From Mesorhizobium sp. Root157 (GTDB taxonomy: Bacteria > Pseudomonadota > Alphaproteobacteria > Rhizobiales > Rhizobiaceae), in the NCBI RefSeq assembly GCF_001427385.1, contig NZ_LMGJ01000023.1, positions 248,001 through 312,000 of the forward strand: a DNA stretch of 64,000 nt. Reading direction: 5' to 3'. Shown one piece after another: positions 12,869 through 24,139 of the stretch (within the stretch, counting starts at the first letter, position 1; each line of letters starts with the position of its first letter). Below the pieces are notes generated by a model. The model worked only from the letters and a program-made list of their open reading frames with translations. It was not told the DNA's origin and searched no databases. The position numbers and the translations under genes are program-made.

Positions 12869-14053
12869 CTATTCCGCAGGTACGGGAAGCGGCGGTGACT
12901 GGTTCCTGCTCCGCTCCAACAGGTATGAGACCAGCGCGACCGCGACAGCGACCAGCATGGCGGCGGTGCCGAGCAGGGGCAAGGCGCGATAGCCGTAGCC
13001 GGCGCTGAGTACGGCGGCACCCAGAGAAGCAGCAAGCGCAATGCCCACGTTGAAGCCTGAAGGGATCAACGAGGATGCAAGGCTGGGAGCGTCGGCGGTC
13101 CACGACAGGATGCGGGTCTGGATCGGGGTGCCGATGGCGAAGTTGAGGCCGCCCCATAGGGTGATCGCGGCCACCATCGGCAGCGGATAGGGGCTCACAG
13201 CATAGATGGCGGCAAGCATGAGCGCCTGCAGGGCCAGCATCGTGATCAATGACGGCATCAGCTTCCAGTCGGCAAGCCGCCCGCCGAGAAAGACGCCGAT
13301 AGTGGCGCCGACGCCGTTGAGGAGCAGTACCCACGGAACCCAGGCTTGGCTGAGGCCGGTGACTTCACTTAGCATGGGTGCAATGTAGGTGAACGGTCCG
13401 AACTGGCCGATCATCAGCATCACCATGATGATCAGCGACGTCCATACCTGCTGGCGGCCAAGCGCGCGCACCTCGTGCGCCAGGCCGGCCGGCCGCTTCG
13501 CCGATCCCGTTGCCGCGGGCACGAGCGTGGCAATGGCCGCAATCGCCACCACGCCAAGGCCGCCCATGACCCAGAACGTCGCTCGCCAGCCCCATATGTT
13601 GCCGATTGCCGTTCCCACCGGAACGCCGATGACGTTGGACACGGTAAGGCCAGACAGGATGAGGGCCACGGCCATGCCGCGCTGTTCTTCCCGAACCAGA
13701 CCGACGGCCACCACCATGGCGACACCGAAATAGGCGCCGTGCGCCACCGCGACGGTGACGCGCAGCCCCAGCATCGAGGCAAAGTCGGGGGCGAGCGCGC
13801 ATGCCACCTGGCCGAGCGTGAAGGCGACGGTGAGGCCAAGCAGCAAGGTCTTGCGGGAAAGGCCGTGGGTGGCAAGGGTGAGCAGCGGGCCGCCGATGGC
13901 AATGCCCAGTGCGTAGCCGGAGACGAGATAGCCCGAGGCTGGGACCGATACGCCGAGGCCTTGGGCTACCTGCGGCAGGGCGCCGGCGATGACGAATTCG
14001 GTGGTTCCGAACGCAAAGGCCGCGATGAACAGGGCAATGAGCGGAAGGGGCAT
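12869..14053 (-). CDS. MFS transporter, AraJ/DHA1-type exporter
   Basis: A 394-aa, 12-helix permease. It begins with FGTTEFVIAGALPQVAQGLGVS, the DHA1 sugar/drug efflux signature, followed by SGYALGIAIGGPLL. The ATG at 14053 follows AAGGAG at 8 nt; the frame is open 26 codons further upstream, but that part is charged and unlike the family. The substrate is unknown (sugar or drug efflux in relatives). It is a single gene between yqeY and the phosphate symporter gene. Confidence 0.85.
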   Translation of the reverse strand: MPLPLIALFIAAFAFGTTEFVIAGALPQVAQGLGVSVPASGYLVSGYALGIAIGGPLLTLATHGLSRKTLLLGLTVAFTLGQVACALAPDFASMLGLRVTVAVAHGAYFGVAMVVAVGLVREEQRGMAVALILSGLTVSNVIGVPVGTAIGNIWGWRATFWVMGGLGVVAIAAIATLVPAATGSAKRPAGLAHEVRALGRQQVWTSLIIMVMLMIGQFGPFTYIAPMLSEVTGLSQAWVPWVLLLNGVGATIGVFLGGRLADWKLMPSLITMLALQALMLAAIYAVSPYPLPMVAAITLWGGLNFAIGTPIQTRILSWTADAPSLASSLIPSGFNVGIALAASLGAAVLSAGYGYRALPLLGTAAMLVAVAVALVSYLLERSRNQSPPLPVPAE

Positions 14054-14210
14054 GAGGGGCTCCTTGCCAGAACGGATGATTTGGTGAACCCGGGCGGGAA
14101 ACCGGTTCCCGCGTTTCCCGGAATTGCTCAAGGAACAGCCTCAAAGCATGGTTGACCCTGGCGGGCAATCCGAAAATTCTTCACGCACGATCAGATTTCT
14201 TGGGCGGAAC

Positions 14211-15875
14211 TCAGCCGGCCTTCAGCCGCGAACCGGAAAGCAGACCCTGTTCCTCCAGCACCGGATAGGCCATGGAGGCGAGCAGCGAGTTGACCTGTTT
14301 CAGGTCGCGGATGGTGTCGAGGTGGATCGAACTGGTTTCGATCGAATTCGGCGTTCCGTCGCGCAGGCGCAGGAAGTGCTTCTGGCTGGTTTCCTTCTCG
14401 CGGTCGCGCAGGAGGTCCTTTTCGAGCACGAGCTGGCGCGCCGTTTCGGAATCGCGCGATACCAGCACGTTGAAGGCGAGGCGGGCGTTGGCGAGCACGG
14501 AGGCGTGGAAGGCGCACAGTTCCTGCCAGCCCTCCGGTGTGAATTCCAGGCCCTGGTCCAGCTTCTTTTGCACATGAACCAGCATGTTGCGCACGATGAT
14601 GTCGCCTACCTGCTCCAGCTTGACGCAGGCGCCGATAAGTTCCTGGCAGCGCAACGCCTGGTCTTCGGTCAGCGGGTTCTTCGTCACCTTGGCGAGATAG
14701 ATCTTGATGGCGGCATGGCGGCTGTCAACGCGGTCGTCGAGGGCGGCGAGCGCTTCGATCTTGTCGGCGTCGGCGCTTTCGTAAAGCTCGATGATGCGCT
14801 TCAGCATGATCTCGACCGTTTCGCACACGCGCACCACTTCACGCGTGGCGTTGGCCAGCGCCTGGTTGGGGCTCGACAGTGCCGATTCGTTCAGCGCCGA
14901 AAGCTCGGCGACCTGCAAGGCGTCGGCCGATTCCGGCTTGGCGCCGAGCGCCACGATCTTTTTTGAGGCGCGGTAGACGAGGCCGGCCAGCGGCAGGCCG
15001 GCGAGCAGGATGATGACGTTGAACAGAATATGGGCGTTGACGATCTGGTCCGATGCGGTCTGGCCGAGAAAGGCGACGTCAGGCCGGAAGTTCATGATCA
15101 CGATCAACATGATGACCGAGCCGACACCGCGCATCAACAGATTGCCGACCGGCACGACGCGCACGCCGGGTTCGGCGTTGCGGGTGAGCATCGGCGCGAT
15201 GACCGAGGAACCGAGGTTGACGCCCAGCACCAGCACGAGGCCGAGTTCCGGCGTGATCAGCCCGCGCCCGGCCAGCGTCGCCATCAACAGGACGGAGGCG
15301 ATGGACGACTGGAACAGCCAGGTGATCAGCGCGGCGAGCAGATAGGCGGTGACCGAATCGCTGGAGAAGTAGTTGATGACGATCGGCATCAGTTCGCTTT
15401 CGCGAAGCGGCTCCGAAGCCTGGCCGATCATCTCCAGCGACAGGATGAGCAGGCCGATGCCGACGAGGATGCGGCCGATCTGGCGCCAGTCGCGCCGTTC
15501 CGTCGCCATGAACATGAAGGTGCCGGTGATGAGGCAGAGCGGCACCAGCAAGGTCAGGTCGTAGGTCAGGAGCTTGGCGACCAGCGCCGAGCCGATCTCG
15601 GCGCCGCGCACCGCCAGTTGCCCGGCAAGGCCGGAGACGATGCCGGCGCCGGCGAAGGAACCGACCAGCAAGGTAACGGCGGTCGAGCTTTGCAGGGCAA
15701 TGGCAAGGCCGGTTCCGGCGAGGACCGCCATGATGGGATTGCGCATGGTGGCGCGCAGTTTGTGGCGCAGTACATCGCCATAGGCACGCTCGACGCCGGT
15801 CTTGACCAGCCGGGTGGCGAACAGCATCAGCGCGACGGCGCCGGCCAGATGGATGAGGACGACGGAGCCGCTCAT
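14211..15875 (-). CDS. Na/Pi symporter family protein with C-terminal PhoU-like domain
   Basis: A 554-aa inner-membrane protein of the NptA/YjbB family. Two Na_Pi_cotrans repeats fill about residues 1-310; the QSSTAVTLL and QSSIASVLL glutamine-serine motifs mark the two halves of the transport path. Residues of about 340-550 are a helical PhoU-like cytoplasmic domain. It should move sodium and phosphate, in either direction in known relatives. AAGGAT lies 6 nt before the ATG at 15875, at the edge of a 15-bp tandem repeat that might affect expression. Confidence 0.9.
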   Translation of the reverse strand: MSGSVVLIHLAGAVALMLFATRLVKTGVERAYGDVLRHKLRATMRNPIMAVLAGTGLAIALQSSTAVTLLVGSFAGAGIVSGLAGQLAVRGAEIGSALVAKLLTYDLTLLVPLCLITGTFMFMATERRDWRQIGRILVGIGLLILSLEMIGQASEPLRESELMPIVINYFSSDSVTAYLLAALITWLFQSSIASVLLMATLAGRGLITPELGLVLVLGVNLGSSVIAPMLTRNAEPGVRVVPVGNLLMRGVGSVIMLIVIMNFRPDVAFLGQTASDQIVNAHILFNVIILLAGLPLAGLVYRASKKIVALGAKPESADALQVAELSALNESALSSPNQALANATREVVRVCETVEIMLKRIIELYESADADKIEALAALDDRVDSRHAAIKIYLAKVTKNPLTEDQALRCQELIGACVKLEQVGDIIVRNMLVHVQKKLDQGLEFTPEGWQELCAFHASVLANARLAFNVLVSRDSETARQLVLEKDLLRDREKETSQKHFLRLRDGTPNSIETSSIHLDTIRDLKQVNSLLASMAYPVLEEQGLLSGSRLKAG

Positions 15876-16327
15876 GCCTGATCCTTGCTGGCTTGGCCCC
15901 TGCTGGCCTGACCCCTGTTGGCTTGGCCCCTGGTTGCTTGTTCCCTATTGGCGAGCGGCGCTGCCGGGGGCACGCGCACAGGCGTCGGGCGCCGCGGCGA
16001 AAGGGCCGCGAGCGTGGGGCAGGAAAGGACGCGAATCAGATGCATTGCAGGTGTCATGGCTCCGTTTACAATATTAGCCGGGTAATAAAATTTGTCCATC
16101 GTCCGCGCGTGTCTGCACGACCGACGTGGCCGTGTCGAGGCAGGGTCGCTTTCGTCGTGAGCCTGAGGCCGTTGAAACTGGCGGCTTGGTGTCGAAAGTT
16201 TCGGCGTGGGTTCAGCTTCGTAAGCTAAATATAGGATTCCATTACGGATTTGTAATGCTCCTGTTCAGTTTCGGTTCATGGAGCGACCTCTAGTTGTGGC
16301 GGTGTCTTCAACCAAGGAGTGCCTGCC
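15876..16327. other. Non-coding stretch between Na/Pi symporter and RcnB-like genes
   Basis: About 450 bp. It holds the 15-bp repeats near its left end and an AT-richer part at about 16200-16260, the likely divergent promoter area. A 75-codon minus-strand reading frame (16099 to 15872) spans the repeats and its TGA overlaps the symporter ATG (ATGA), but it has no family match and is left uncalled. Confidence 0.5.
15882..15956. repeat. Tandem 15-bp repeat (about five imperfect copies)
   Basis: Five imperfect 15-bp units (type CCCCTGCTGGCTTGG) at 15882-15896, 15897-15911, 15912-15926, 15927-15941 and 15942-15956. Copies 2 and 3 are the best matched and the outer ones are degenerate. The first copy abuts the ribosome binding site of the Na/Pi symporter gene on the minus strand. 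Read on that strand the unit encodes QAxRG pentapeptides. Confidence 0.7.
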
Positions 16328-16708
16328 ATGAAACGCCTCGTCATTTCCGCCCTTGCTTTTTCCATGTTGGCCGCAACGGCGTTGCAAGGTCAGGCAGTGC
16401 CCATGAATCTGCCTGCCCAGCCGCAAGGCAACACCACGCAAGTCGACTGGAAGAAGCCAGTTCATCGGTATGACAATCGCAAGGTCGAAAAGCGGACCGT
16501 CATCAAGAAGCAGAAGGTGGCGAAGCGTCACCAGTGGAAGCGCGGCGAGCGCTACGGCGAATGGCGCCGCCACCCGCCGGTGCGCGACTATCACCGCTAC
16601 GGCCTGCATCGCCCGGCCCGCGGCCAGCAATGGATCAGGGTCGGCAACGACTACATGCTGGTCGGAATTGCGTCGGGGATCATCGCCGGCCTGATCGCAG
16701 GACGGTAG
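16328..16708 (+). CDS. RcnB-like periplasmic protein
   Basis: A 126-aa exported protein with a cleavable signal peptide (MKRLVISALAFSMLAATALQ, ending near QGQA). It then has a very basic stretch (KVEKRTVIKKQKVAKRHQWKRG) and the RcnB-type C-terminus YHRYGLHRPARGQQWIRVGNDYMLV with a final hydrophobic, glycine-rich tail. RcnB of E. coli modulates Ni/Co efflux; rhizobial members are mostly of unknown function. The start at 16328 has AAGGAG 9 nt upstream; a GTG three codons earlier is less likely. Confidence 0.75.
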   Translation: MKRLVISALAFSMLAATALQGQAVPMNLPAQPQGNTTQVDWKKPVHRYDNRKVEKRTVIKKQKVAKRHQWKRGERYGEWRRHPPVRDYHRYGLHRPARGQQWIRVGNDYMLVGIASGIIAGLIAGR

Positions 16709-16846
16709 CCGACCCGATCCGGACGGAAGGGGCGGCCCCAGGGTCGCCCTTTCCATTTTGGGCCTGTGAACAGCGGGTATGGGCAGGATCAGGAGTCGTC
16801 TTGGCCGGCGAGGGTGGCTATATGAAGGGAAACGAGCCAATGCCCG

Positions 16847-18799
16847 ATGCGTTTTCCGCCCTCATTCCTCGACGAGATCCGTGACCGTGTGCCGATTTCA
16901 TCGGTCATCGGCGCACGCGTGGCGTGGGATCGCAAGAAGACCAACGCGCCGCGCGGCGATTACTGGGCCTGCTGCCCCTTCCATGGCGAGAAGTCACCGT
17001 CATTCCACTGCGAGGACAAGAAGGGACGCTATCACTGCTTCGGCTGCGGTGTTTCCGGCGATCATTTCCGTTTTCTCACCGAACTCGACGGCCTGAGCTT
17101 TCCAGAGGCGGTCGAGCGCATTGCCGATCTGGCCGGCGTGCCGATGCCGGCGCGCGACGAGGTTGCCGAGGCGCGTGAAAAGCAGCGCGCCAGCCTGACC
17201 GACGTCATGGAAATGGCGACCAGCTTCTTTCAGGAACGGCTGCATGGCAGCGAGGGCGCGAAGGCCCGCGCCTATCTGCGCGACCGCGGCCTGACGCCGG
17301 CCACGCAGCAATCGTTCCGGCTCGGCTATGCGCCGGACAGCCGCAACGCGCTGAAGGAGCACCTTGCCGCCAATGGCGTCGGCAAGGAGGAGATCGAGGC
17401 CTGCGGGCTGGTGGTGTTCGGCGAGGATATTCCGCTCTCCTACGACCGCTTCCGCGACCGCATCATGTTTCCGATCCCGGATTCGAGGGGCAGGATCATC
17501 GCCTTTGGCGGGCGGGCGCTGTCGCCGGATGTTTCGGCCAAGTATCTGAATTCGCCGGAAACCGAACTCTTCCACAAGGGCAACGTGCTTTACAATTTCG
17601 CCCGCGCCCGCAAGGCGCTGGGCAAGGCCGGCCCAAATGGCGGCGGCTCGGTGGTTGCGGTCGAAGGCTACATGGACGTGATCGCACTGGCGCAAGCCGG
17701 ATTCGAGAATGTCGTGGCGCCGCTCGGGACCGCGCTGACTGAAAACCAGTTCGAACTCTTGTGGCGCATGAGCGGCGAGCCGGTGCTGTGCTTCGACGGA
17801 GACGGCGCAGGGCTGAAGGCGGCATGGCGCGTGGCCGATATGGTGCTGCCGATGATCCAGCCCGGCCGAACGGCGCGCTTTGCGCTGCTGCCGGAAGGCA
17901 AGGACCCCGACGACCTGGTCAAGAGCGACGGGCCCGATGCATTCCGCGCCGTGCTTTCGGAAGCGCGGCCGCTGGCCGATCTGATCTGGATGCGCGAGAC
18001 GGCCGGCGGGGTGTTTGAGACGCCCGAACGGCGGGCTGAACTGGAAAAGACGCTGCGAGAACTGACCAACCGCATCCAGGACGAGAGCGTGCGCTTTCAT
18101 TACAACCAGGAAATGCGCGACAGGGTGCAGAGCTTCTTCGGCACGCAGCGCAATCGCCCGTCGCGGCCCGGCGAGCGTCGCGGGCAGGGCGGATATGGTG
18201 CGCAAGGCGGAGGCCAATGGTCGCGGGGCGGCGGCGGCGGGCGCAGCGCCATCAGCGAAAGCCTCGGACGATCTGCCCTGCTCAAGCGCGGCGGCGAAGT
18301 GATGTCGGTGCGCGAGGCGACGATCATGGTGGCGCTGGTCAACCACCCGGCCCTGATCGACGAGAATTTCGAGCATATTGAGTTTCTCGATCTCGCCAAC
18401 AGCGACTTGAGGAAGCTTCATGCAGCCCTGCTCGATGCGCTGGCGCACGATCTTGCCAACGAGCGCGGCGCGGTCGTGGAGGCGATCGGTCGCTCTGGCT
18501 GCCACGAAATATGGGAGCGCGCGGTGACGCTGATCAGGCGCACACGGCAGTGGCCGGCGCTGGAAAGCGCGGCACTGGAGGATGCGCGCGACGCTTTCAA
18601 CCAGGCGCTACACTTGCACCGCAGCGCGCGCACTCTACATAAGGAACTGAAACAGGCCGAAACTGCGCTGGCTACCGATCCCACTGATGAAAATTATCGG
18701 CGCCTGATCGAAATCCAGGCGCAATTCAGGGACGTGCAGGCAACTGAGGCGCTGATTGAAGGATTCGGCGTTTCGTCGGGTCGAGTTGGGCGTGTTTAG
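16847..18799 (+). CDS. dnaG: DNA primase
   Basis: A 650-aa primase that lays RNA primers for replication. The CHC2 zinc domain is plain (CCPFHGEKSPSF and YHCFGCG, about 42-70). The catalytic core follows, with the TOPRIM acidic motif VVAVEGYMDV near 268-277 and LCFDGDGAG further on. A Gly/Arg-rich linker near 440-465 leads to the C-terminal DnaB-binding domain. The start MRFPPSFLDEIRDRVPISSV matches the family. Next on the same strand, 312 bp on, is rpoD, the conserved macromolecular-synthesis pairing. Confidence 0.97.
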   Translation: MRFPPSFLDEIRDRVPISSVIGARVAWDRKKTNAPRGDYWACCPFHGEKSPSFHCEDKKGRYHCFGCGVSGDHFRFLTELDGLSFPEAVERIADLAGVPMPARDEVAEAREKQRASLTDVMEMATSFFQERLHGSEGAKARAYLRDRGLTPATQQSFRLGYAPDSRNALKEHLAANGVGKEEIEACGLVVFGEDIPLSYDRFRDRIMFPIPDSRGRIIAFGGRALSPDVSAKYLNSPETELFHKGNVLYNFARARKALGKAGPNGGGSVVAVEGYMDVIALAQAGFENVVAPLGTALTENQFELLWRMSGEPVLCFDGDGAGLKAAWRVADMVLPMIQPGRTARFALLPEGKDPDDLVKSDGPDAFRAVLSEARPLADLIWMRETAGGVFETPERRAELEKTLRELTNRIQDESVRFHYNQEMRDRVQSFFGTQRNRPSRPGERRGQGGYGAQGGGQWSRGGGGGRSAISESLGRSALLKRGGEVMSVREATIMVALVNHPALIDENFEHIEFLDLANSDLRKLHAALLDALAHDLANERGAVVEAIGRSGCHEIWERAVTLIRRTRQWPALESAALEDARDAFNQALHLHRSARTLHKELKQAETALATDPTDENYRRLIEIQAQFRDVQATEALIEGFGVSSGRVGRV

Positions 18800-19111
18800 C
18801 CTCGGCGAAGCGTTTACAGGCATTTGATTCGCTTTTTTGGCGCGAATCATGCGACAGGCCTTGACCTTGCGAGAGATTGGCGGAATCAGGTCGATTCGAA
18901 AACTTTAGCCCAACGGCATCGACGAAAAAGCGCAGATGCAAGGGTACCGGTCACTGGACGGATGAAAAACCGACCTCAGATATCAGGGTTAATCCGGACT
19001 TAACGAGACATGCGGCAACTGTGAGGGTGGAGCGCATCGTTCGCTCATGACATTACCCGGTTCAAAAGCTTGCCCGGCTTACCAGTAAAGCCGCTTGGAG
19101 ACATAAGAAGA
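18800..19111. other. dnaG-rpoD intergenic region
   Basis: About 310 bp without a convincing gene. A hairpin TGATTCGC/GCGAATCA at 18825-18849 has its T-run in the loop rather than after the stem, so it is at best a weak terminator. The rest probably holds the rpoD promoter, but no clear -35/-10 pair can be chosen by eye. Confidence 0.4.
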
Positions 19112-21136
<2,025 letters not shown>

Positions 21137-21159
21137 TTGCCGCCAACGAAACGAATGAA

Positions 21160-21186
21160 AAGCCCGGCTTCTCGCCGGGCTTTTTG
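21160..21186 (+). terminator. Rho-independent terminator after rpoD
   Basis: Stem AAGCCCGGC (21160-21168), loop TTCTC, stem GCCGGGCTT (21174-21182), then further T's. It lies 24 nt after the rpoD stop codon. Confidence 0.9.
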
Positions 21187-21361
21187 CATCTTGGGCGATC
21201 TGTGCGGCGATTGGTGCAGGGTCCACCAAAGGGATGCTCGACTGCATCGGGGGCTCTGGCGCCCTGGCCTGCCGAGGTTCATAATTGCGGCGGGGGGTGG
21301 AATAGCCGGCGCCGGGACGTGCGCTGCCCGCACGGTGCGCGGCACCGGAGGGAGGTGAACC

Positions 21362-21655
21362 ATGACCACTTACATCCTGCTTCTCAACTGGACGGACCAA
21401 GGCATCAAGACGGTGCGTGAATCGCCCAAGCGGCTTGATGTCGCCAGGAAGGCTCTTGCCGACATGGGCGGCTCTTTCAAGGAATTCTACATGACCATGG
21501 GCGAGTACGACATGGTGGCGGTGTGCGAGGCGCCAGACGACGCTGTGGCTGCACGTTTTGCGCTGCAGATCGGCGCTGCCGGAAACATTCGTTCGCGCAC
21601 GCTGAAGGCCTTTCCCGAAAACGCCTATCGCGCGGTGGTCGGCTCGCTCGGCTGA
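21362..21655 (+). CDS. GYD domain-containing protein
   Basis: A 97-aa cytoplasmic protein of the GYD family (PF08734): [20 protein letters not shown], then [19 protein letters not shown] and [15 protein letters not shown], covering the whole domain. The fold is a ferredoxin-like dimer of unknown function. A strong GGGAGG ribosome site precedes the ATG. Confidence 0.88.
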   Translation: MTTYILLLNWTDQGIKTVRESPKRLDVARKALADMGGSFKEFYMTMGEYDMVAVCEAPDDAVAARFALQIGAAGNIRSRTLKAFPENAYRAVVGSLG

Positions 21656-21883
21656 GGCAATGGGCGGCGCGGCGCGGTTTCGCGGCGCCGCCCTATTTGC
21701 CGAAGTTTCCGCCACGACAGGGCCTCGCCAGCCGGGCGCAAAGCATCGCGGTTCAACAACAATCGGAGTATTGGGCGATCCTCGCCGGAGAACCTCTGTC
21801 CGCACCGGACAGCGCTGCAGGCACATTGCAATTTGAACCTTCAAGCGCCAGCATGACGTGAAGCTTCAACTTGCAGGATCGTC

Positions 21884-22507
21884 ATGCTCACCCTTTTTTA
21901 TGCACCGCGCACATGTGCCCTCGCATCCCATATCGCGCTGGAGGAGGCCGGTGCCGACTACCGGCTGAAACGCCTCGATTTTTCCAAGACCGAACAGCAA
22001 TCGGCCGAGTATCTGGCCTTGAACCCGAAAGGCCGGGTGCCGGCGCTGTCGAGCGAGCGCGGGGTCCTGACGGAAACGCCGGCGATACTTGCCTTCGTCG
22101 CCCAGACGCATCCGCAGGCAAGGCTGGCGCCGCTTGACGATGCCTTCGCCTTTGCCGAGATCCAGGCTTTCAACAGCTATCTGTGTTCGACAGTGCACGT
22201 TGCTCACGCACACAAGGTGCGCGGAAGCCGCTGGGCGGACGACGAGGCGGCACTCGAGGCGATGCGGCGCAAGGTGCCGCAATCGGTCGGTGCCTGCTTC
22301 GATCTCGTCGAGCGCCAGATGCTGCGCGGGCCATGGGTGATGGGCGACACCTATACGATCGCCGACCCCTATCTGTTTACCATCGCGCAATGGATCGAAG
22401 GCGATGGCGTCGACCCTGCGCGCCTGCCGCGTGTCATGGATCATCGCAAGCGCATGCTGGAACGGCCAGCCGTAGCGAAGGCGGTTGCGCATGAGACTGC
22501 CGGCTGA
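21884..22507 (+). CDS. Glutathione S-transferase family protein
   Basis: A 207-aa GST. The N-terminal thioredoxin-like domain (LTLFYAPRTCALASHIALEE, then LNPKGRVPAL and TETPAILAFVA) binds glutathione; the cysteine in RTCALA sits where beta/theta-like bacterial GSTs keep Ser or Cys. The C-terminal domain is all-helical and includes the VMGDTYTIADPYLFTIAQW motif. The substrate is unknown. It begins about 230 bp after the GYD gene. Confidence 0.9.
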   Translation: MLTLFYAPRTCALASHIALEEAGADYRLKRLDFSKTEQQSAEYLALNPKGRVPALSSERGVLTETPAILAFVAQTHPQARLAPLDDAFAFAEIQAFNSYLCSTVHVAHAHKVRGSRWADDEAALEAMRRKVPQSVGACFDLVERQMLRGPWVMGDTYTIADPYLFTIAQWIEGDGVDPARLPRVMDHRKRMLERPAVAKAVAHETAG

Positions 22508-22575
22508 CATTTGCCTTTGAGATTGTGGGCAGGTCGGGTCTATAGAGGGCACAGTCGAAGACGGGAGGCCGGTTG

Positions 22576-22866
22576 ATGTCATTTTGGAAAAAGCTGTTTG
22601 GCGGCGGCGGGTCGGACGAAGCGTCCGCTGCGGCTGGGCCCGTCAAACAGGTCGAGCACAATGGCTACACGATTAGCGCCACGCCGTTCAAGGCGGAAGG
22701 TCAATACCAGACCTGTGGCGTCATCACCAAGGTGGTGGATGGCGAGACGAAGGAACATCGCTTCATTCGCGCCGATCGCTTTCCGGGTCTTGACGATGCG
22801 GTGGAGGTCACGATCCGCAAGGGCGTGCAACTGATCAACGAGCAGGGCGACCGCATCTTCGGGTAA
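22576..22866 (+). CDS. HlyU family protein
   Basis: A 96-aa protein of the HlyU family (PF10115): an MSFWKKLFGGGGSDE start, then EHNGYTISATPF, QYQTCGVITK and HRFIRADRF, with ligand-free beta-rich character. Vibrio HlyU is a different winged-helix regulator, so the family name does not establish a regulatory role here. The ATG at 22576 is preferred over the TTG one codon earlier; GGGAGG lies upstream. Confidence 0.82.
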   Translation: MSFWKKLFGGGGSDEASAAAGPVKQVEHNGYTISATPFKAEGQYQTCGVITKVVDGETKEHRFIRADRFPGLDDAVEVTIRKGVQLINEQGDRIFG

Positions 22867-23028
22867 GGCCAGCTTTTGTCCGCGCGATTCCGGGCGAAAC
22901 GGACTTGTCCCGGTTCCTGCCTGCTCGGCGAAGGGCGACGCTGCGTAATCGCCTCAAAGGCCGCTGCGGCCTTGCGCGGCAACGGCTGAGCGGGCAAGGA
23001 TCGGCCAGCACAGATTGGAGACCGAGAC

Positions 23029-23895
23029 ATGTCGCTCAAGGGAAAGACGCTGTTCATCTCCGGCGGATCGCGCGGCATCGGACTGGCGATTGCGCTGCGC
23101 GCGGCGCGCGACGGGGCGAATGTGACCATCGCTGCCAAGACGGCCGAGCCGCATCCGAAGCTGCCGGGCACCATCTATACGGCGGTCGAGGAGATCGAAC
23201 AGGCCGGCGGCAAGGGGCTGCCGGTGCTGTGCGACATCCGCGAGGAAGAGCAGGTGGCTGAGGCTGTTGCCAAGACCGTGGAAAGGTTCGGCGGCATCGA
23301 TATCTGCGTCAACAATGCCAGCGCCATCCAGCTTACCGGAACGCTGGAAACCGACATGAAGCGCTACGACCTGATGCACCAGATCAACGCCCGCGGCACG
23401 TTCCTCGTGTCGAAAACGTGCATTCCTCACCTGAAGTTGGCTCAAAACCCTCACATTTTGAATCTGGCGCCGCCGCTGGACATGAAGGCCAAGTGGTTCA
23501 AGAACCATGTCGCCTACACCATGGCCAAGTTCGGCATGTCGCTGTGCACGCTTGGCATGAGCGCCGAGTTCGCTTCAGCCGGCATCGCGGTCAACTCGTT
23601 GTGGCCGATCACGACCATCGACACGGCGGCGGTGCGCAACCTTCTCGGCGGGGCCACGGTAGCCGCGATGAGCCGCTCGCCGGAAATCATGGCGGATGCG
23701 GCGTACGCTATTTTCAACCGGCCTTCGCGCGAGGCTACGGGCAATTTCTACATCGACGAAGAGGTGCTGCGCGCCGAAGGCGTCAAGGATTTCTCGCATT
23801 ATGCGCCGGGCGCCAAAGGGCCGCTGGCCGGCGATTTTTTTGTCCCCGACGAGGTGTTCGAACGCACCGACACCAAGGTAACCAGATTGTCCTGA
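23029..23895 (+). CDS. SDR family oxidoreductase (HSDL2-like)
   Basis: A 288-aa NAD(P)-dependent short-chain dehydrogenase. The cofactor loop GGSRGIGLAIA is at about 12-22, NNAS near 99-102, and the YxxxK pair appears as YTMAKFG near 163-169. The expected catalytic Ser position reads LNLAPP in place of a typical serine stretch, as in the HSDL2-type subgroup. An HSDL2-like ending (FFVPDEVFE) supports that group. The substrate is probably a fatty-acyl or steroid-like carbonyl compound; this is inference. It ends before a strong hairpin terminator. Confidence 0.88.
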   Translation: MSLKGKTLFISGGSRGIGLAIALRAARDGANVTIAAKTAEPHPKLPGTIYTAVEEIEQAGGKGLPVLCDIREEEQVAEAVAKTVERFGGIDICVNNASAIQLTGTLETDMKRYDLMHQINARGTFLVSKTCIPHLKLAQNPHILNLAPPLDMKAKWFKNHVAYTMAKFGMSLCTLGMSAEFASAGIAVNSLWPITTIDTAAVRNLLGGATVAAMSRSPEIMADAAYAIFNRPSREATGNFYIDEEVLRAEGVKDFSHYAPGAKGPLAGDFFVPDEVFERTDTKVTRLS

Positions 23896-24041
23896 TCGCA
23901 ATTGCGACGTTCATGAGCCGATGAGGGAACGCAGCCCGCCGGCTGCTCTTCGGTAGCCGTTGCTCCAAATCCTTGCTTGCACGCGATGCCGGCCCGAAAA
24001 ACGTGAGACCCCGCCGGGAGGGGGTCGCGGCGGGGCCTCGT

Positions 24042-24060
24042 GTCCCGCTGGGAGCGGGAC
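24042..24060. other. GC-rich hairpin between SDR and OmpA-like genes
   Basis: GTCCCGCT (24042-24049) and AGCGGGAC (24053-24060) form a perfect 8-bp stem with a GGG loop, within a larger GC-rich inverted block at about 24007-24075. There is no T-run. It may be an RNA-stabilising or palindromic repeat element. Confidence 0.5.
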
Positions 24061-24095
24061 GGGGCAGGGAACCCCATAGAGAATCTGGGGTAGCT

Positions 24096-24135
24096 GCGCC
24101 GCGATTCAAGAGTTGGTGCGAATCGCGGCGCTTTT
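24096..24135 (+). terminator. Rho-independent terminator between convergent SDR and OmpA-like genes
   Basis: Perfect 12-bp stem GCGCCGCGATTC (24096-24107) with GAATCGCGGCGC (24120-24131), a 12-nt loop and TTTT (24132-24135). It sits 4 nt before the stop of the convergent OmpA-like gene. Confidence 0.85.
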
Positions 24136-24139
24136 GGTG

